From: an uncultured Paracoccaceae bacterium | GTDB lineage: Bacteria; Pseudomonadota; Alphaproteobacteria; Rhodobacterales; Rhodobacteraceae | Assembly (NCBI GenBank): GCA_947487205.1 | Contig: CANKVU010000002.1 | Coordinates: 62,001-126,000, forward strand | Direction of reading: 5' to 3' | Length of the DNA stretch: 64,000 bases | The notes under the pieces: model-generated | Told to the model about the DNA's origin: nothing | What the model saw: only the letters and a program-made list of their open reading frames with translations | Database searches by the model: none | In this document: piece after piece, positions 49,591 to 59,294 of the stretch | Layout: every line of letters starts with the position of its first letter | How positions within the stretch are numbered: position 1 is the stretch's first letter | Made by a program: the position numbers and the translations under genes

Positions 49591-50994
49591 ATGTTCGTCT
49601 CCGTCTTCGACCTCTTCAAGCCCGGGATCGGGCCCTCCTCGTCGCACACGATGGGGCCGATGGTGGCCGCGCGGCGCTTCCTCGCCGACCTGGACGGCGG
49701 GGCCGAGCGCATCCCCGGCGCCAGCGCGCCGGCGGCGCTGCGCGCCTCGCTCCACGGCTCGCTGGCCTTCACCGGCAAGGGCCATGCCAGCGACCGGGCG
49801 GTGATGCTGGGGCTGCTGGGCTTCGACCCTGCCACGGTCGATCCCGACGCGGCCGAGGCCGCGCTGGCCCGGCTCGCCCGGACCCGCCGCCTCGGGCCCG
49901 AGGCGGACGCCCTCGCCTTCGACCCCGCCGCCGATCTCGTCTTCGATTACGGCCCGCCGCTGCCGCTCCACGCCAACGGCATGGTGTTCCGCGCCTTCGA
50001 CCGGCACGGGGCCCCGTCCCTGACGCGGACTTACTATTCCGTCGGCGGCGGCTTCGTGCTGACCGACGACGAATTGCGGCTGGAGCGGGGTCGGGACGGC
50101 GACCGCGCCGGTCCCGACCCCGACGTGCCCTGGCCCTTCGCCACCGCGCGCGAGATGCTGGCCATGGGCCGCGCCTCGGGCCTCTCCGTCGCCGCCATGA
50201 AGCGCGCCAACGAAGAGGCGAAGGCCCCCCGCGCCGAGGTCGATGCCCGGCTCGACGCGATCTCGGGGGCGATGAACGACAGCATCGACCGGGGCCTCGT
50301 GCAGGACGGCGTCCTGCCCGGCGGGCTGAACGTCCGCCGCCGCGCCCGCGACATCCACGAGAAGCTGAAGGCCGAGGCGTTCTCGAACCAGAAGCTGCCC
50401 CATTCGGGCAACGAATGGCTGTCGGTCTATGCCATGGCCGTGAACGAGGAGAACGCCGCCGGCGGCCGCATCGTCACCGCGCCCACCAACGGCGCGGCGG
50501 GCACGGTTCCGGCGGTGCTGCGCTACTGGCAGGACCAGTGCGGGGGCCTCGACGACGCCCGGCGGCGCGACTTCCTGCTGACCGCGGCCGCGATCGGCGG
50601 CATCCTGAAATCCAACGCCTCCATCTCGGGCGCCGAGGTCGGCTGCCAGGGCGAGGTCGGCAGCGCCGCGGCGATGGCCGCCGCCGGGCTCTGCGCGATC
50701 CAGGGCGGCACCAACGAGCAGATCGAGAACGCCGCCGAGATCGCGCTGGAACATCACCTGGGCATGACCTGCGACCCCGCCGCCGGCCTCGTCCAGGTGC
50801 CCTGCATCGAGCGCAACGCCCTCGGCGCGATCAAGGCGGTGTCGGCGGCGGCGCTGGCGCTCCGGGGCGACGGGACGCATTTCATGCCGCTCGACAATTG
50901 CATCCGGGTGATGCTGCAGACCGGCCGCGACATGGACGCGAAATACAAGGAGACCTCCACCGGCGGCATCGCCGTGAACCTGCCCGAATGCTGA
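49591..50994 (+). CDS. sdaA: L-serine ammonia-lyase
   Basis: [31 protein letters not shown]..., [72 protein letters not shown]. Confidence 0.96.
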   Translation: MFVSVFDLFKPGIGPSSSHTMGPMVAARRFLADLDGGAERIPGASAPAALRASLHGSLAFTGKGHASDRAVMLGLLGFDPATVDPDAAEAALARLARTRRLGPEADALAFDPAADLVFDYGPPLPLHANGMVFRAFDRHGAPSLTRTYYSVGGGFVLTDDELRLERGRDGDRAGPDPDVPWPFATAREMLAMGRASGLSVAAMKRANEEAKAPRAEVDARLDAISGAMNDSIDRGLVQDGVLPGGLNVRRRARDIHEKLKAEAFSNQKLPHSGNEWLSVYAMAVNEENAAGGRIVTAPTNGAAGTVPAVLRYWQDQCGGLDDARRRDFLLTAAAIGGILKSNASISGAEVGCQGEVGSAAAMAAAGLCAIQGGTNEQIENAAEIALEHHLGMTCDPAAGLVQVPCIERNALGAIKAVSAAALALRGDGTHFMPLDNCIRVMLQTGRDMDAKYKETSTGGIAVNLPEC

Positions 50995-51117
50995 TCCCGG
51001 CCCGCCCCGCCGCGGGCCCCACCGGCCCCCGCGGCGGGCGCGATCGCTGGCAATCGCGGCCGCCGCCGCTAGGGTTCAGGGACGAAGGCACTGGAACCAG
51101 CCTGGGGAGGACACCGG

Positions 51118-51525
51118 ATGTATCGCAGGATTCTCGTCGCCGTCGCGCCGGATCACCCGGAAACCATTGAGGAAATGCTCCAGGTCGCGCGGGGCCTGGC
51201 CGAGCCCGACGCGACCATCGAGGCATTGAGCGTGGTCTCGGCGATCCCGACCTATATCGAGGTCCATATCCCGAAATCGATCTATCAGGCCTCCGCCGAG
51301 GAGGTGCGACAGAAGCTCGAACAGGGATTGGCCGGCCAGGAGGGCGTCGAGCGCGCGGTGGAGGTCGGCAAGCCCTCCGAAGAGATCCTGGCCTATCAGC
51401 AGCGGGGTGGCCACGACCTGATCGTGCTGCGCTCGCACAACCCCACGATCGGCGACATGGTGCTCGGCTCCACCGCCGCCCGCATCGTCCGCAATGCCCG
51501 CTGCTCGGTCCACGTGATCCGCTGA
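51118..51525 (+). CDS. Universal stress protein
   Basis: MYRRILVAVAPDHPETIEEMLQVARGL..., GGHDLIVLRSHNPTIGDMVLGSTAARIVRNARCSVHVIR. Confidence 0.93.
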   Translation: MYRRILVAVAPDHPETIEEMLQVARGLAEPDATIEALSVVSAIPTYIEVHIPKSIYQASAEEVRQKLEQGLAGQEGVERAVEVGKPSEEILAYQQRGGHDLIVLRSHNPTIGDMVLGSTAARIVRNARCSVHVIR

Positions 51526-51538
51526 GGCGCGCGGGCGG

Positions 51539-53287
51539 TCAGGTCGGCGGGGCGTCCGGCCTGCGGCACACCGCGAAGCCGAGGGGCGGGATCTCTAGCC
51601 CGCCGGCCGCCATCGCGGTGGCAAATCCCGGCCCGTCCAGGACCGCCGCCCCGCCGACCCGGTCGCGCGGCACCGTCTGGACCGTGCGGGACAGGTTCGC
51701 GGCGCACAGGAGCCGCTGCTGGCCGCCATGGCGCTCCCATAGGATCAGCGGCGCCAGGTCGGGGGGATGCATGATCTCGCCGCCCCAGCGCAGCAGGTCC
51801 TGCCCCCGCCGCCAGTCGAGCAGGGCGCGCAGGAACGCCATCGGCGCGTCCGGGTCGTCCCGCTGCGCCGCGACGCTCAGGCCGTGATGCTCGGGCGGGA
51901 TGCGGATCCACGGCGTCCCGGTGGTGAAGCCGAAGCCGGGCGCGGTTTCTTCCCAGGGGATCGGCGTGCGGGCCCCGTCCCGGCCCTCGAAATCGGGCCA
52001 GAAATTGATCCCCCAGGGATCGCGCAGATCCTCGAAGTCGAGCGTCGGATGCGGCAGCGCCAGCTCCTCTCCCTGATAGAGGATGCCGCCGCCCTTCAGG
52101 CAGAATTGCAGGAAGAACAGCAATTTCTGCGCCGCGACCTGCTCCTGCCGGGTTTCGGCGAAGCGGGTCAGGTCGCTGACCGCCCGGGCCGTGTCGTGGT
52201 TCGAGAAGACGTTCATCATCCAGCCGGTCCGCAGGAAGTCGCTGCGATAGGTCAGGATCTCGGTCAGCGGGCGCACGTCGCGCGGCCCGTTGATCAGGCT
52301 GAAATCATAGACGGCGTGGAACCCCTCGCCCGAGATCGTGTACTTTTCCGACACGCGGGCGCTGTCCACGTCCGCCAGCTCGCCGATCAGCACCCGTTCG
52401 GGGGTGTAATCCTCCACCGTATGGCGCAACTTCTCGATGATGGGAAAGGCGGCCGGCACGTCCCGGTCGAACATGTGGTTCTGCTTGCGGAACGGGTTGT
52501 TCACCCCCCCGCCCAGCGGGGCGACGGGGCCGCGCGAATCCTCGGGCGGGTTGGACCGCAGGTCCGCGTCGTAGGCCAGGCATTGCACCGCATCGAGGCG
52601 GAAGCCGTCGACGCCGTGATCCAGCCAGAAGCGCATGGCGTCGCGCACCGCCTCGAGCGTCGGGTCGTGCAGCAGGTTCAGCGCCGGCTGGCAGGGCAGG
52701 AACGGGTGGTAATAGTATTGCGAGCGGCGCGGCTCCCAGGTCCAGGCCGGCCCCCCGAACGAGGAGAGCCAGTTGTTGGGCGGGCCGCCGTCGCGCGCCG
52801 CGTCGGCCCAGACATACCATTCCGCATAGGGGCCGTCGGGGTGCGACCGGCTCTCGATGAACCACGGATGCCGGTTCGAGGTGTGGCAGGGGATCAGGTC
52901 GAGCAGGACCTTGAGCTTCCGCTCATGCGCCCCCGCCACCAGGCGGTCGAAGGCGGCCAGGTCGCCGTGGATCGGATCGACGGCGCAGAAATCGGTGATG
53001 TCGTAGCCGAAATCCTTCTGCGGCGAGGGCTGGACGGGGCTGAGCCAGAACCCGTCCACCCCCAGCCCCGCGATATGGTCGAGCCGCGCCGTCACCCCGT
53101 CGAGGTCGCCGATCCCGTCGCCGTCGCTGTCCATGAAGCTGCGGACATAGACCTGGTAGAGCGCCGCGCCGCGCCACCATTCGCGGCGCGTCAGCGGCTG
53201 GACGGGGTCCTGCATCGTGGCCCGGGCGACGATGGTTTCACGCGTGGGACGCATGGCGCCGTCGCGACGGGAATAGATCTCGGTCAT
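51539..53287 (-). CDS. GH13 family alpha-glucosidase/alpha-amylase-like
   Basis: ALYQVYVRSFMDSDGDGIGDLDGVTARLDHIAGLGVDGFWLSPVQPSPQKDFGYDITDF, DHGVDGFRLDAVQ, NVFSNHDTARA. Start could be an internal ATG. Confidence 0.94.
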   Translation of the reverse strand: MTEIYSRRDGAMRPTRETIVARATMQDPVQPLTRREWWRGAALYQVYVRSFMDSDGDGIGDLDGVTARLDHIAGLGVDGFWLSPVQPSPQKDFGYDITDFCAVDPIHGDLAAFDRLVAGAHERKLKVLLDLIPCHTSNRHPWFIESRSHPDGPYAEWYVWADAARDGGPPNNWLSSFGGPAWTWEPRRSQYYYHPFLPCQPALNLLHDPTLEAVRDAMRFWLDHGVDGFRLDAVQCLAYDADLRSNPPEDSRGPVAPLGGGVNNPFRKQNHMFDRDVPAAFPIIEKLRHTVEDYTPERVLIGELADVDSARVSEKYTISGEGFHAVYDFSLINGPRDVRPLTEILTYRSDFLRTGWMMNVFSNHDTARAVSDLTRFAETRQEQVAAQKLLFFLQFCLKGGGILYQGEELALPHPTLDFEDLRDPWGINFWPDFEGRDGARTPIPWEETAPGFGFTTGTPWIRIPPEHHGLSVAAQRDDPDAPMAFLRALLDWRRGQDLLRWGGEIMHPPDLAPLILWERHGGQQRLLCAANLSRTVQTVPRDRVGGAAVLDGPGFATAMAAGGLEIPPLGFAVCRRPDAPPT

Positions 53288-53372
53288 CTCGGCTCGGTCG
53301 GTCCGTTCGCAAGGGATCGTCGCCCCCTCAACCCCGGAGGACGCGATCCAGTCCCCCCGCGGACGGGCCCGT

Positions 53373-54776
53373 TCAGGGCGCCGGGCGGGCCGCGATCCCC
53401 GCCGCCGCGCGCAGCGCCGGCGCGATCGCGCGGTTCTCCAGATACGCGCCGTCGTTGAACCCCAGGACCTCGGCCAGGTGGGGATCGCGGCCCGTGGCGC
53501 GGTCGCTGAGGTGCCGGGCGCCCGCGCCCTGGGCCCGAAGCAGCGTGTTCTCGGCGGTGTGGCCCGCCGCCTGCCAGCTGACGCCGGGCAGGGCGCCCGC
53601 GCCGTTGTTGCGCACGGGCTGGAAGGGGACGGCGTCCGCCTCCGGCCCCATGAGCAGGCCGTTGCCGTGGTCGGTCAGCACCACGACCAGCGTCTCCTCC
53701 CACGAGGAACGGGCCTCCACCCACTCGATGCCGGCCGCGACCGCGCGGTTGAAATCCGTCATCTCCTCGATCAGGCCCGGCAGGTCGTGGGCATGCGCCG
53801 CCCAGTCCACGGCGCCGCCCTCCACCATCAGGAACAGGCCGTCGGGATCCTGCGACAGCACCTGCAGGGCCGCCGTGGTCAGCGTCGCCAGCGACGGAAG
53901 CCCGTCGATCGCGGCCCGCCCCGAGGCGGTGTCGGCCGACCGGCCGACCACCTCCGCCCGGCGGCCGAGCTGCAGCGTCGCGCCGCCCCGGGGCAGCACC
54001 AGAAGGGGGCCGGCCACCTCCAGCCCGCCCGCGGCCAGGTCCGCGATCTCCGCCCCGGATTCGATCAGCCGGCGCGGCGGGTCCTCGCCCCGCAGCGCGG
54101 CCCAGGTCGCCTCGGAGACATAGGTGAAATCGGGGGCCTCCCGGCGCCGGCCGCTGGCGTCGAAGCCGGGATGGCCGCCGCCCATGATCACGTCGAGCGT
54201 CCGGCCGTGGATCATCTCGTCGCCGATCTCGACGTAATTGCCGCGCGACATGTTCCGGGCGCCGAAGGCGGCCGGGGTGGCGTGGTTGTAGGGCACGGTG
54301 GTGACGGTGCCGGTGGCCTTGCCCGCCGCCTTCATCGCCTCGGTGATCAGGCCCAGCGGCGCGCCCTGCGGGTCGAGGCCGATCCGCCCGTTCAGCGTCG
54401 TCTCGCCGGTCGAGAGCGCGGTCGCCGCCGCGGCGCTGTCGGTCGCGCCCCGGGCCAGGTAGTCATAGCCCGCGACCGCGCCGTCCGCATCGCGGTCGCG
54501 CGACCAGGCAAGGCCGGGGTCGTAGGGGGCGCCGGTGCCGGCGGGGCGGGTGGTCATGCCCAGCTTCACCTCGAACCCGTCATAGGGCTGGCGCCCCGTC
54601 TCGCCGTATTCGTGATAGCTCGCCGCGTCCCAGGCCCCCCAGCTGGCCCCGTCCGCGATGAAGAGGAGGATGTTGCGCGCCTCCTCCGCGCTGGCGGCGG
54701 CGGCGGACAGGACGAGCGCGGCGAGCCAGGCGCCGGCCGCGCGGCGCGCGCGGCGGAACGGGAAAACGGGGGGCAT
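53373..54776 (-). CDS. Alkaline phosphatase (PhoA-like)
   Basis: Signal peptide; NILLFIADGASWGAWDAASYHE, ARGATDSAAAATALSTGETTLNGRIG, LMVEGGAVDWAAHAHD, GHTAENTLL. Confidence 0.92.
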   Translation of the reverse strand: MPPVFPFRRARRAAGAWLAALVLSAAAASAEEARNILLFIADGASWGAWDAASYHEYGETGRQPYDGFEVKLGMTTRPAGTGAPYDPGLAWSRDRDADGAVAGYDYLARGATDSAAAATALSTGETTLNGRIGLDPQGAPLGLITEAMKAAGKATGTVTTVPYNHATPAAFGARNMSRGNYVEIGDEMIHGRTLDVIMGGGHPGFDASGRRREAPDFTYVSEATWAALRGEDPPRRLIESGAEIADLAAGGLEVAGPLLVLPRGGATLQLGRRAEVVGRSADTASGRAAIDGLPSLATLTTAALQVLSQDPDGLFLMVEGGAVDWAAHAHDLPGLIEEMTDFNRAVAAGIEWVEARSSWEETLVVVLTDHGNGLLMGPEADAVPFQPVRNNGAGALPGVSWQAAGHTAENTLLRAQGAGARHLSDRATGRDPHLAEVLGFNDGAYLENRAIAPALRAAAGIAARPAP

Positions 54777-55173
54777 GATCGTCCTCGGGCCAGGGGAGCG
54801 CAGGCGGGGCCGGTCGGGCGACCCCCGCGCGACTATCGCATGGCGTGTAGCGGATGAGAAGGTTTCCCCCGGATCGTCGCGCGTCGCACCGGGAATCTGT
54901 CTTATGTAGCAATTCCGTCCGTCCCGCGGCGCCGGGGGGCCGGATTTCCGCCGCTCATCCGGCGCATGCCCTCGCAATCGGGCCGGTTCCGACCAGATTG
55001 GGGCCTGTCACCATTGGAGGGGCCCGGCATGCCGGCCGACGATCCGACGCGCGGCGATCCCGCGCGCCCCGAACGCGCGAAGGCCGCAATCATCCGCCCG
55101 GACGCCCGGACCGGCCCGGGCCCGCCGCCATCCGCGCGCGCCGTCCGCCCCGCGCGCGCGGCGCGCTGATTCC

Positions 55174-55500
55174 ATGGCCGCGCTTGCCACCTACGCCGCC
55201 GCCGCGCTGGCCGAGATCGCCGGCTGCTTCGCCTTCTGGGCGTGGCTCCGTCTGGGGCGCACGGCGCTGTGGTTGGTGCCCGGCATGGCGGCGCTGGCCG
55301 GGTTCGCGTGGCTCCTGGCGCAGAGCCCGGCCGCCCAGGCGGGTCGCGCCTATGCCGCCTATGGCGGCGTCTACATCGCCGCCTCGCTGCTGTGGCTCTG
55401 GCTGGTCGAAAGCCGGCGGCCCGACCCTTGGGACCTCGCCGGCGCGGCGCTCTGCCTCGCCGGCGCGGCGATCATCCTCTGGGCGCCGCGCGGCGGCTGA
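55174..55500 (+). CDS. YnfA/UPF0060 family small membrane protein
   Basis: [62 protein letters not shown]. Confidence 0.94.
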   Translation: MAALATYAAAALAEIAGCFAFWAWLRLGRTALWLVPGMAALAGFAWLLAQSPAAQAGRAYAAYGGVYIAASLLWLWLVESRRPDPWDLAGAALCLAGAAIILWAPRGG

Positions 55501-55509
55501 GCACCGGGC

Positions 55510-57054
55510 CTATCCGCCGTCGCTCCACCGCGTGCGGTAGAGGTCGAAGCGCCGGTCTCGCAGGTTGCGGACCGACCCGCGGGCGCGCGCCCATTGCACC
55601 GTCGCGAGGTTGAGGTCGGCGACGATGATCATCTCGACGTTCTCGGACGCCTCTGCGGCGATCCCGTCCCGCGCGAAGGGGAAGTCGCAGGGCGTCATGA
55701 TCGCCGATTGCGCGTACTGGATGTCGAGGTTCGACACGTTGTCGAGGTTGCCGACCATGCCCGAGGTGACGACGTAGTACTGGTTCTCGACCGCGCGGGC
55801 CTGGCAGCAATAGCGCACCCGCAGGTGGCCGTGGCGGGTGTCGGTGTTGAAGGGCACGAACAGGATGCGCGCGCCCTCGTCGGCCAGCCGCCGCGCCGCC
55901 TCGGGGAACTCGCTGTCATAGCAGATGAGCACGCCGATGGGGCCGCAATCGGTCTCGATCACCTCGACCGTGTCGCCGCCCCGGATGTTCCAGCTTTCGC
56001 GTTCGTCCGGCGTGGGATGCAGCTTCGCCTGGCGGTGAACGGTGCCGTCGCGCAGGAAGATGTGGCTGACATTGTGGATCTCGTCGCCGACGCGGGTGGC
56101 GTGGCTGCCGCCGATGATGTTGATCGCGCGCGACAGCGCCATCGCCTGCAACCGCTCCACGAAGGTCTCGGTATGTTCGGTGGCCCGCGCGATGGCCTCG
56201 CGCGGGGGCAGCTCGCGATCCTCGCAGGACAGGAGCTGCAGCGTGAAATGCTCGGGAAAGACGACGAAGTCGGACCCGTATTCCGAGGCGATGTTGGTGA
56301 AGTATTCCACCGTCTGGTAGAATTCCTCCTCGTTGCGCAGCGTGCGGGCGTTGAGCTGCACCGAGGCGACGCGGACGACTTCCGGGTTGGCGCGGGTGAT
56401 CGATTGCCGCTCGGCTTCGGGGTCGTAATAGGGGTTCGACCAGACCAGCAGCGCGGCATGCCCGCCCGCCGGGATGTCCTCGGGGGCGTAGTTCGGCAGC
56501 GCCTGAACCAGCTCGAACCCGTTGCGCATCTGGAAGGTGAGCACGTTGTCGCGGATCTCGCCCGAGCGCACCGCGTCGAGATAGGCCGCCGGGTCGGGAT
56601 AGCGGCGGCGGTGGCGGCGGAAGCCCGACATCCGCCCGCCGAACGCGATCCCCTTCAGCTCCTCGTCGACGCAGAGCCGCTCGCGCGCCTGATAGAGCCG
56701 CCGGCCGATCCGGAGCCGCCGCCGCGCGGGATCGACCATCACCTCGACCCCGTAGAGCCAGTCGCCGTTGCCGTTGTGCTGCGAGGAATAGCCCCCCCCG
56801 GTGATCTCGGCCCAGGTATGCGGCGCCATGACCTTGCGCTCGGCGACGATGGTCGAGGCGGCATAGCCCACGACCTCGCCCTCGTAGATCGCCACGAAGG
56901 TCCCCTCGCGGAACGCGTTGATCTGCCCCGAGACCTGGCCGCGGGTATAGGGCACCTCCTCGGGATAGACGCGGCGGGACAGGTCGATGACGGCATCGAC
57001 ATCGCGCAGCGAGGCGTGGCGGATCTCGAGCCGGGGGCTGGTGTCTTTGGCCAT
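55510..57054 (-). CDS. GNAT acetyltransferase-carbon-nitrogen hydrolase fusion
   Basis: N-term GNAT (LEIRHASLRDVDAVIDLSRRVYPEEVPYTRGQVSGQINAF...GVEVMVDPARRRLRIGRRLY) fused to nitrilase domain (DFVVFPEHF, RQAKLHPTPDERESW, GVLICYDSEFPEAARRLADEGA). Confidence 0.92.
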   Translation of the reverse strand: MAKDTSPRLEIRHASLRDVDAVIDLSRRVYPEEVPYTRGQVSGQINAFREGTFVAIYEGEVVGYAASTIVAERKVMAPHTWAEITGGGYSSQHNGNGDWLYGVEVMVDPARRRLRIGRRLYQARERLCVDEELKGIAFGGRMSGFRRHRRRYPDPAAYLDAVRSGEIRDNVLTFQMRNGFELVQALPNYAPEDIPAGGHAALLVWSNPYYDPEAERQSITRANPEVVRVASVQLNARTLRNEEEFYQTVEYFTNIASEYGSDFVVFPEHFTLQLLSCEDRELPPREAIARATEHTETFVERLQAMALSRAINIIGGSHATRVGDEIHNVSHIFLRDGTVHRQAKLHPTPDERESWNIRGGDTVEVIETDCGPIGVLICYDSEFPEAARRLADEGARILFVPFNTDTRHGHLRVRYCCQARAVENQYYVVTSGMVGNLDNVSNLDIQYAQSAIMTPCDFPFARDGIAAEASENVEMIIVADLNLATVQWARARGSVRNLRDRRFDLYRTRWSDGG

Positions 57055-57168
57055 GATGCGTCCTGAGAATCGGGGGCGGCCGCCCGGGATGCGGCCCGCC
57101 CCGCACCTAGGCCGATCGCCGCGCGACGGCAACGCGTCTCGCCCCCCACCCGGCCATGTCAGGCCACC

Positions 57169-57810
57169 TCAGGTCGGCGAGGCGACCGAGCGTCCCAGCT
57201 GCGCGTGCGGCACGTCGTATCCCAGGTTGCGGCGCAGCGCGTTGACCCGCCGGGGGGCCAGGCGCCGCGTGTCCATCGTGTCGGCGTCCAGGTACGGCTC
57301 GCCCTCGTGATAGACGATCCGGTAGGTGCGCCGCACCCCGGTGGCGCGTTCCCGCCGCGCCAGCACCATCAGCTCGAACCGGTCGAGCTCGCTCAGGTCG
57401 GCCATCCCCTCCTGCACGCGGATCCGCTCGAAGATGTTCTGGATCGCCCCCAGGTCGCGGTACTCGCCCGAGCTCAGCGGCCCCTGCAGCGTCGCCGAGA
57501 GCGGCGTCTCGAGGTCGGCATGGGACACCTCGTCGCGCTCGGTGATATTGGCGCTGAACGTCTCGCCGCCCTTGTGGAGCACCGCCAGGATATCGGTGAC
57601 GTAGACCGGCTCGAAGCCCAGGTTGGTCAGGATGATCCGCCCGTCCATCCCGTGCCCGGCGCCGCGGTCGAGGCTCAGGATCGCCCGCTTCTGGCGGCGC
57701 TGGCTGGTAAACAGCAATTGCAGGTAGACGAGCCAGATCAGCGCCGTGACGATGCCGGTCACCATCGACACGAAGGCGGTGTTCTCATGGAGCCAGTGCA
57801 GTATCGACAT
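57169..57810 (-). CDS. Uncharacterised membrane protein, last gene of T1SS cluster
   Basis: MSILHWLHENTAFVSMVTGIVTALIWLVYLQLLFTSQRRQKRAILSLDRGAGHGMDGRIILTNLGFEPVYVTDIL...; one TM, soluble C-term. Confidence 0.75.
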   Translation of the reverse strand: MSILHWLHENTAFVSMVTGIVTALIWLVYLQLLFTSQRRQKRAILSLDRGAGHGMDGRIILTNLGFEPVYVTDILAVLHKGGETFSANITERDEVSHADLETPLSATLQGPLSSGEYRDLGAIQNIFERIRVQEGMADLSELDRFELMVLARRERATGVRRTYRIVYHEGEPYLDADTMDTRRLAPRRVNALRRNLGYDVPHAQLGRSVASPT

Positions 57811-57947
57811 TCTCGGGCCTCGTCCGTCCTTCCACGCGGGATCTGAGGCTGCCACCTGTGGTTTCCGCGGCAGTGCCGCAAGTGGCCGCGCGCGCCGAAA
57901 GATCGCGTTCTTGAAGTACGATGGTCGGCGCGTCCGCGCCGCCCCCC

Positions 57948-59294
57948 TCATTGCTCGCGAAAGGCGCGGCCCATGCTCTCGCGGATCGGCTTGGAGAGGT
58001 AATCGGCGAAGGTCCGTTCGGCGGTGCGGATCATGATCTCGGCCGGCATGCCCGGCGTCGGCGTGAACCCCGCCACCCGGCCGAGCTCGGCCGGCGGGAT
58101 GCGGACCCGCGCCACGTAGACCTCCTGCGGGGCGCCGCCGGCCGAGGGTTCGGGAAGCGAATCGGCCGACACGTAGAACACCTCGCCGTCGAGCACCGGC
58201 GTCGTGCGCCGGTTGAGCGCCGTCAGCCGCACCGTGGCCGGCTGGCCCACCTTGACGCTGTCGATGTCGACGCGGGGGATCTGCACCTCGATGATCAGCG
58301 GCTCGTCCTCGGGCAGGATCTCCAGGATCGGGCGGCCGCTTTCGACGACGCCGCCGGCGGTATGGTAATGCAGCCGCACCACCGTGCCCGCCGCCGGCGC
58401 CGGGATCTCGGCCCGTTCGCTCACGTCCCGCGCCGCGCGGGCCTGTTCGCGGATGCCGTCGAGCTCGCCCTGGATCTTCTGCAGGTCGGCCAGCGCGGTC
58501 TGGCGATAGCGGTCGATGGCCTGCGCGATCTGGGTCTCGTTGCGGCGGCGGACCTGGGCGATCTCCTCCACCTCGGCGCGCAGGCGCCCGATCTGGCCCT
58601 CCGCGTCGATCATCGCCCGTTCGAGCGCGGTCAGCTCCGAGCGCCGCGCCAGGCCCTTGGCCATCAGGCTGCGCTTGCCCTTCAGGTCGTCGAAGAGCAC
58701 CTTGCGCTGGCGCTCGTAGGAATCGAGCTGGGTCGCGTATCCGGCGGCGCGCACGTCGAGCGAGCCGATGTTCTGATGCAGGATCGACAGGTCGTTCTCC
58801 AGCGCGCGGCGCGACACCTCGAAGGCCAGTTCCTGCCCGTCGAGGATCGAGGCGACCTCGAAATCCGCGCGCGCCTCCACCAGGCGGGCGGGGAACGCGA
58901 CCTCCGCCTGCCGGTCGTATTCGGCCCGCAGCCGCGCCTCGGTGGCCTCCAGCCGCATCTGGCGCAGCTGCAGCTCGCGCGCCGCCGCCGCCGCCACCGT
59001 CCGGTCGAGCCGCACCAGGAGCTGGCCCGCGCGCACCCGGTCGCCCTCGGCCACCAGGATCGCGTCGATGATGCCGCCCTCCAAGTGCTGGACGATCTTG
59101 TTGCGCCCCGTCGCGACGAAGCTGCCCTGCGCGATCACCGCCGCGGCCAGCGGCGCCCGGAACGCCCAGACCCCGAACCCGCCGAAGGAGACGGCGAGCA
59201 GCACCAGGCTGAACAGCGTGATCCGCGCGATTGAGCGCGGCACTGCCGCGTACCATTCCTCCACCGCGTCCTTCGGCATCGCCTCACCCCGCAT
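57948..59294 (-). CDS. HlyD family type I secretion periplasmic adaptor
   Basis: GVWAFRAPLAAAVIAQGSFVATGRNKIVQHLEGGIIDAILVAEGDRVRAGQLLVRLD; coiled-coil region; C-terminal MFP domain. Confidence 0.94.
   Translation of the reverse strand: MRGEAMPKDAVEEWYAAVPRSIARITLFSLVLLAVSFGGFGVWAFRAPLAAAVIAQGSFVATGRNKIVQHLEGGIIDAILVAEGDRVRAGQLLVRLDRTVAAAAARELQLRQMRLEATEARLRAEYDRQAEVAFPARLVEARADFEVASILDGQELAFEVSRRALENDLSILHQNIGSLDVRAAGYATQLDSYERQRKVLFDDLKGKRSLMAKGLARRSELTALERAMIDAEGQIGRLRAEVEEIAQVRRRNETQIAQAIDRYRQTALADLQKIQGELDGIREQARAARDVSERAEIPAPAAGTVVRLHYHTAGGVVESGRPILEILPEDEPLIIEVQIPRVDIDSVKVGQPATVRLTALNRRTTPVLDGEVFYVSADSLPEPSAGGAPQEVYVARVRIPPAELGRVAGFTPTPGMPAEIMIRTAERTFADYLSKPIRESMGRAFREQ

Noticed and set aside
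54861-55169. Small ORFs between alkaline phosphatase and ynfA genes
   Set aside because: No conserved-looking sequence or clear SD; Arg/Pro-rich composition typical of non-coding GC-rich frames.
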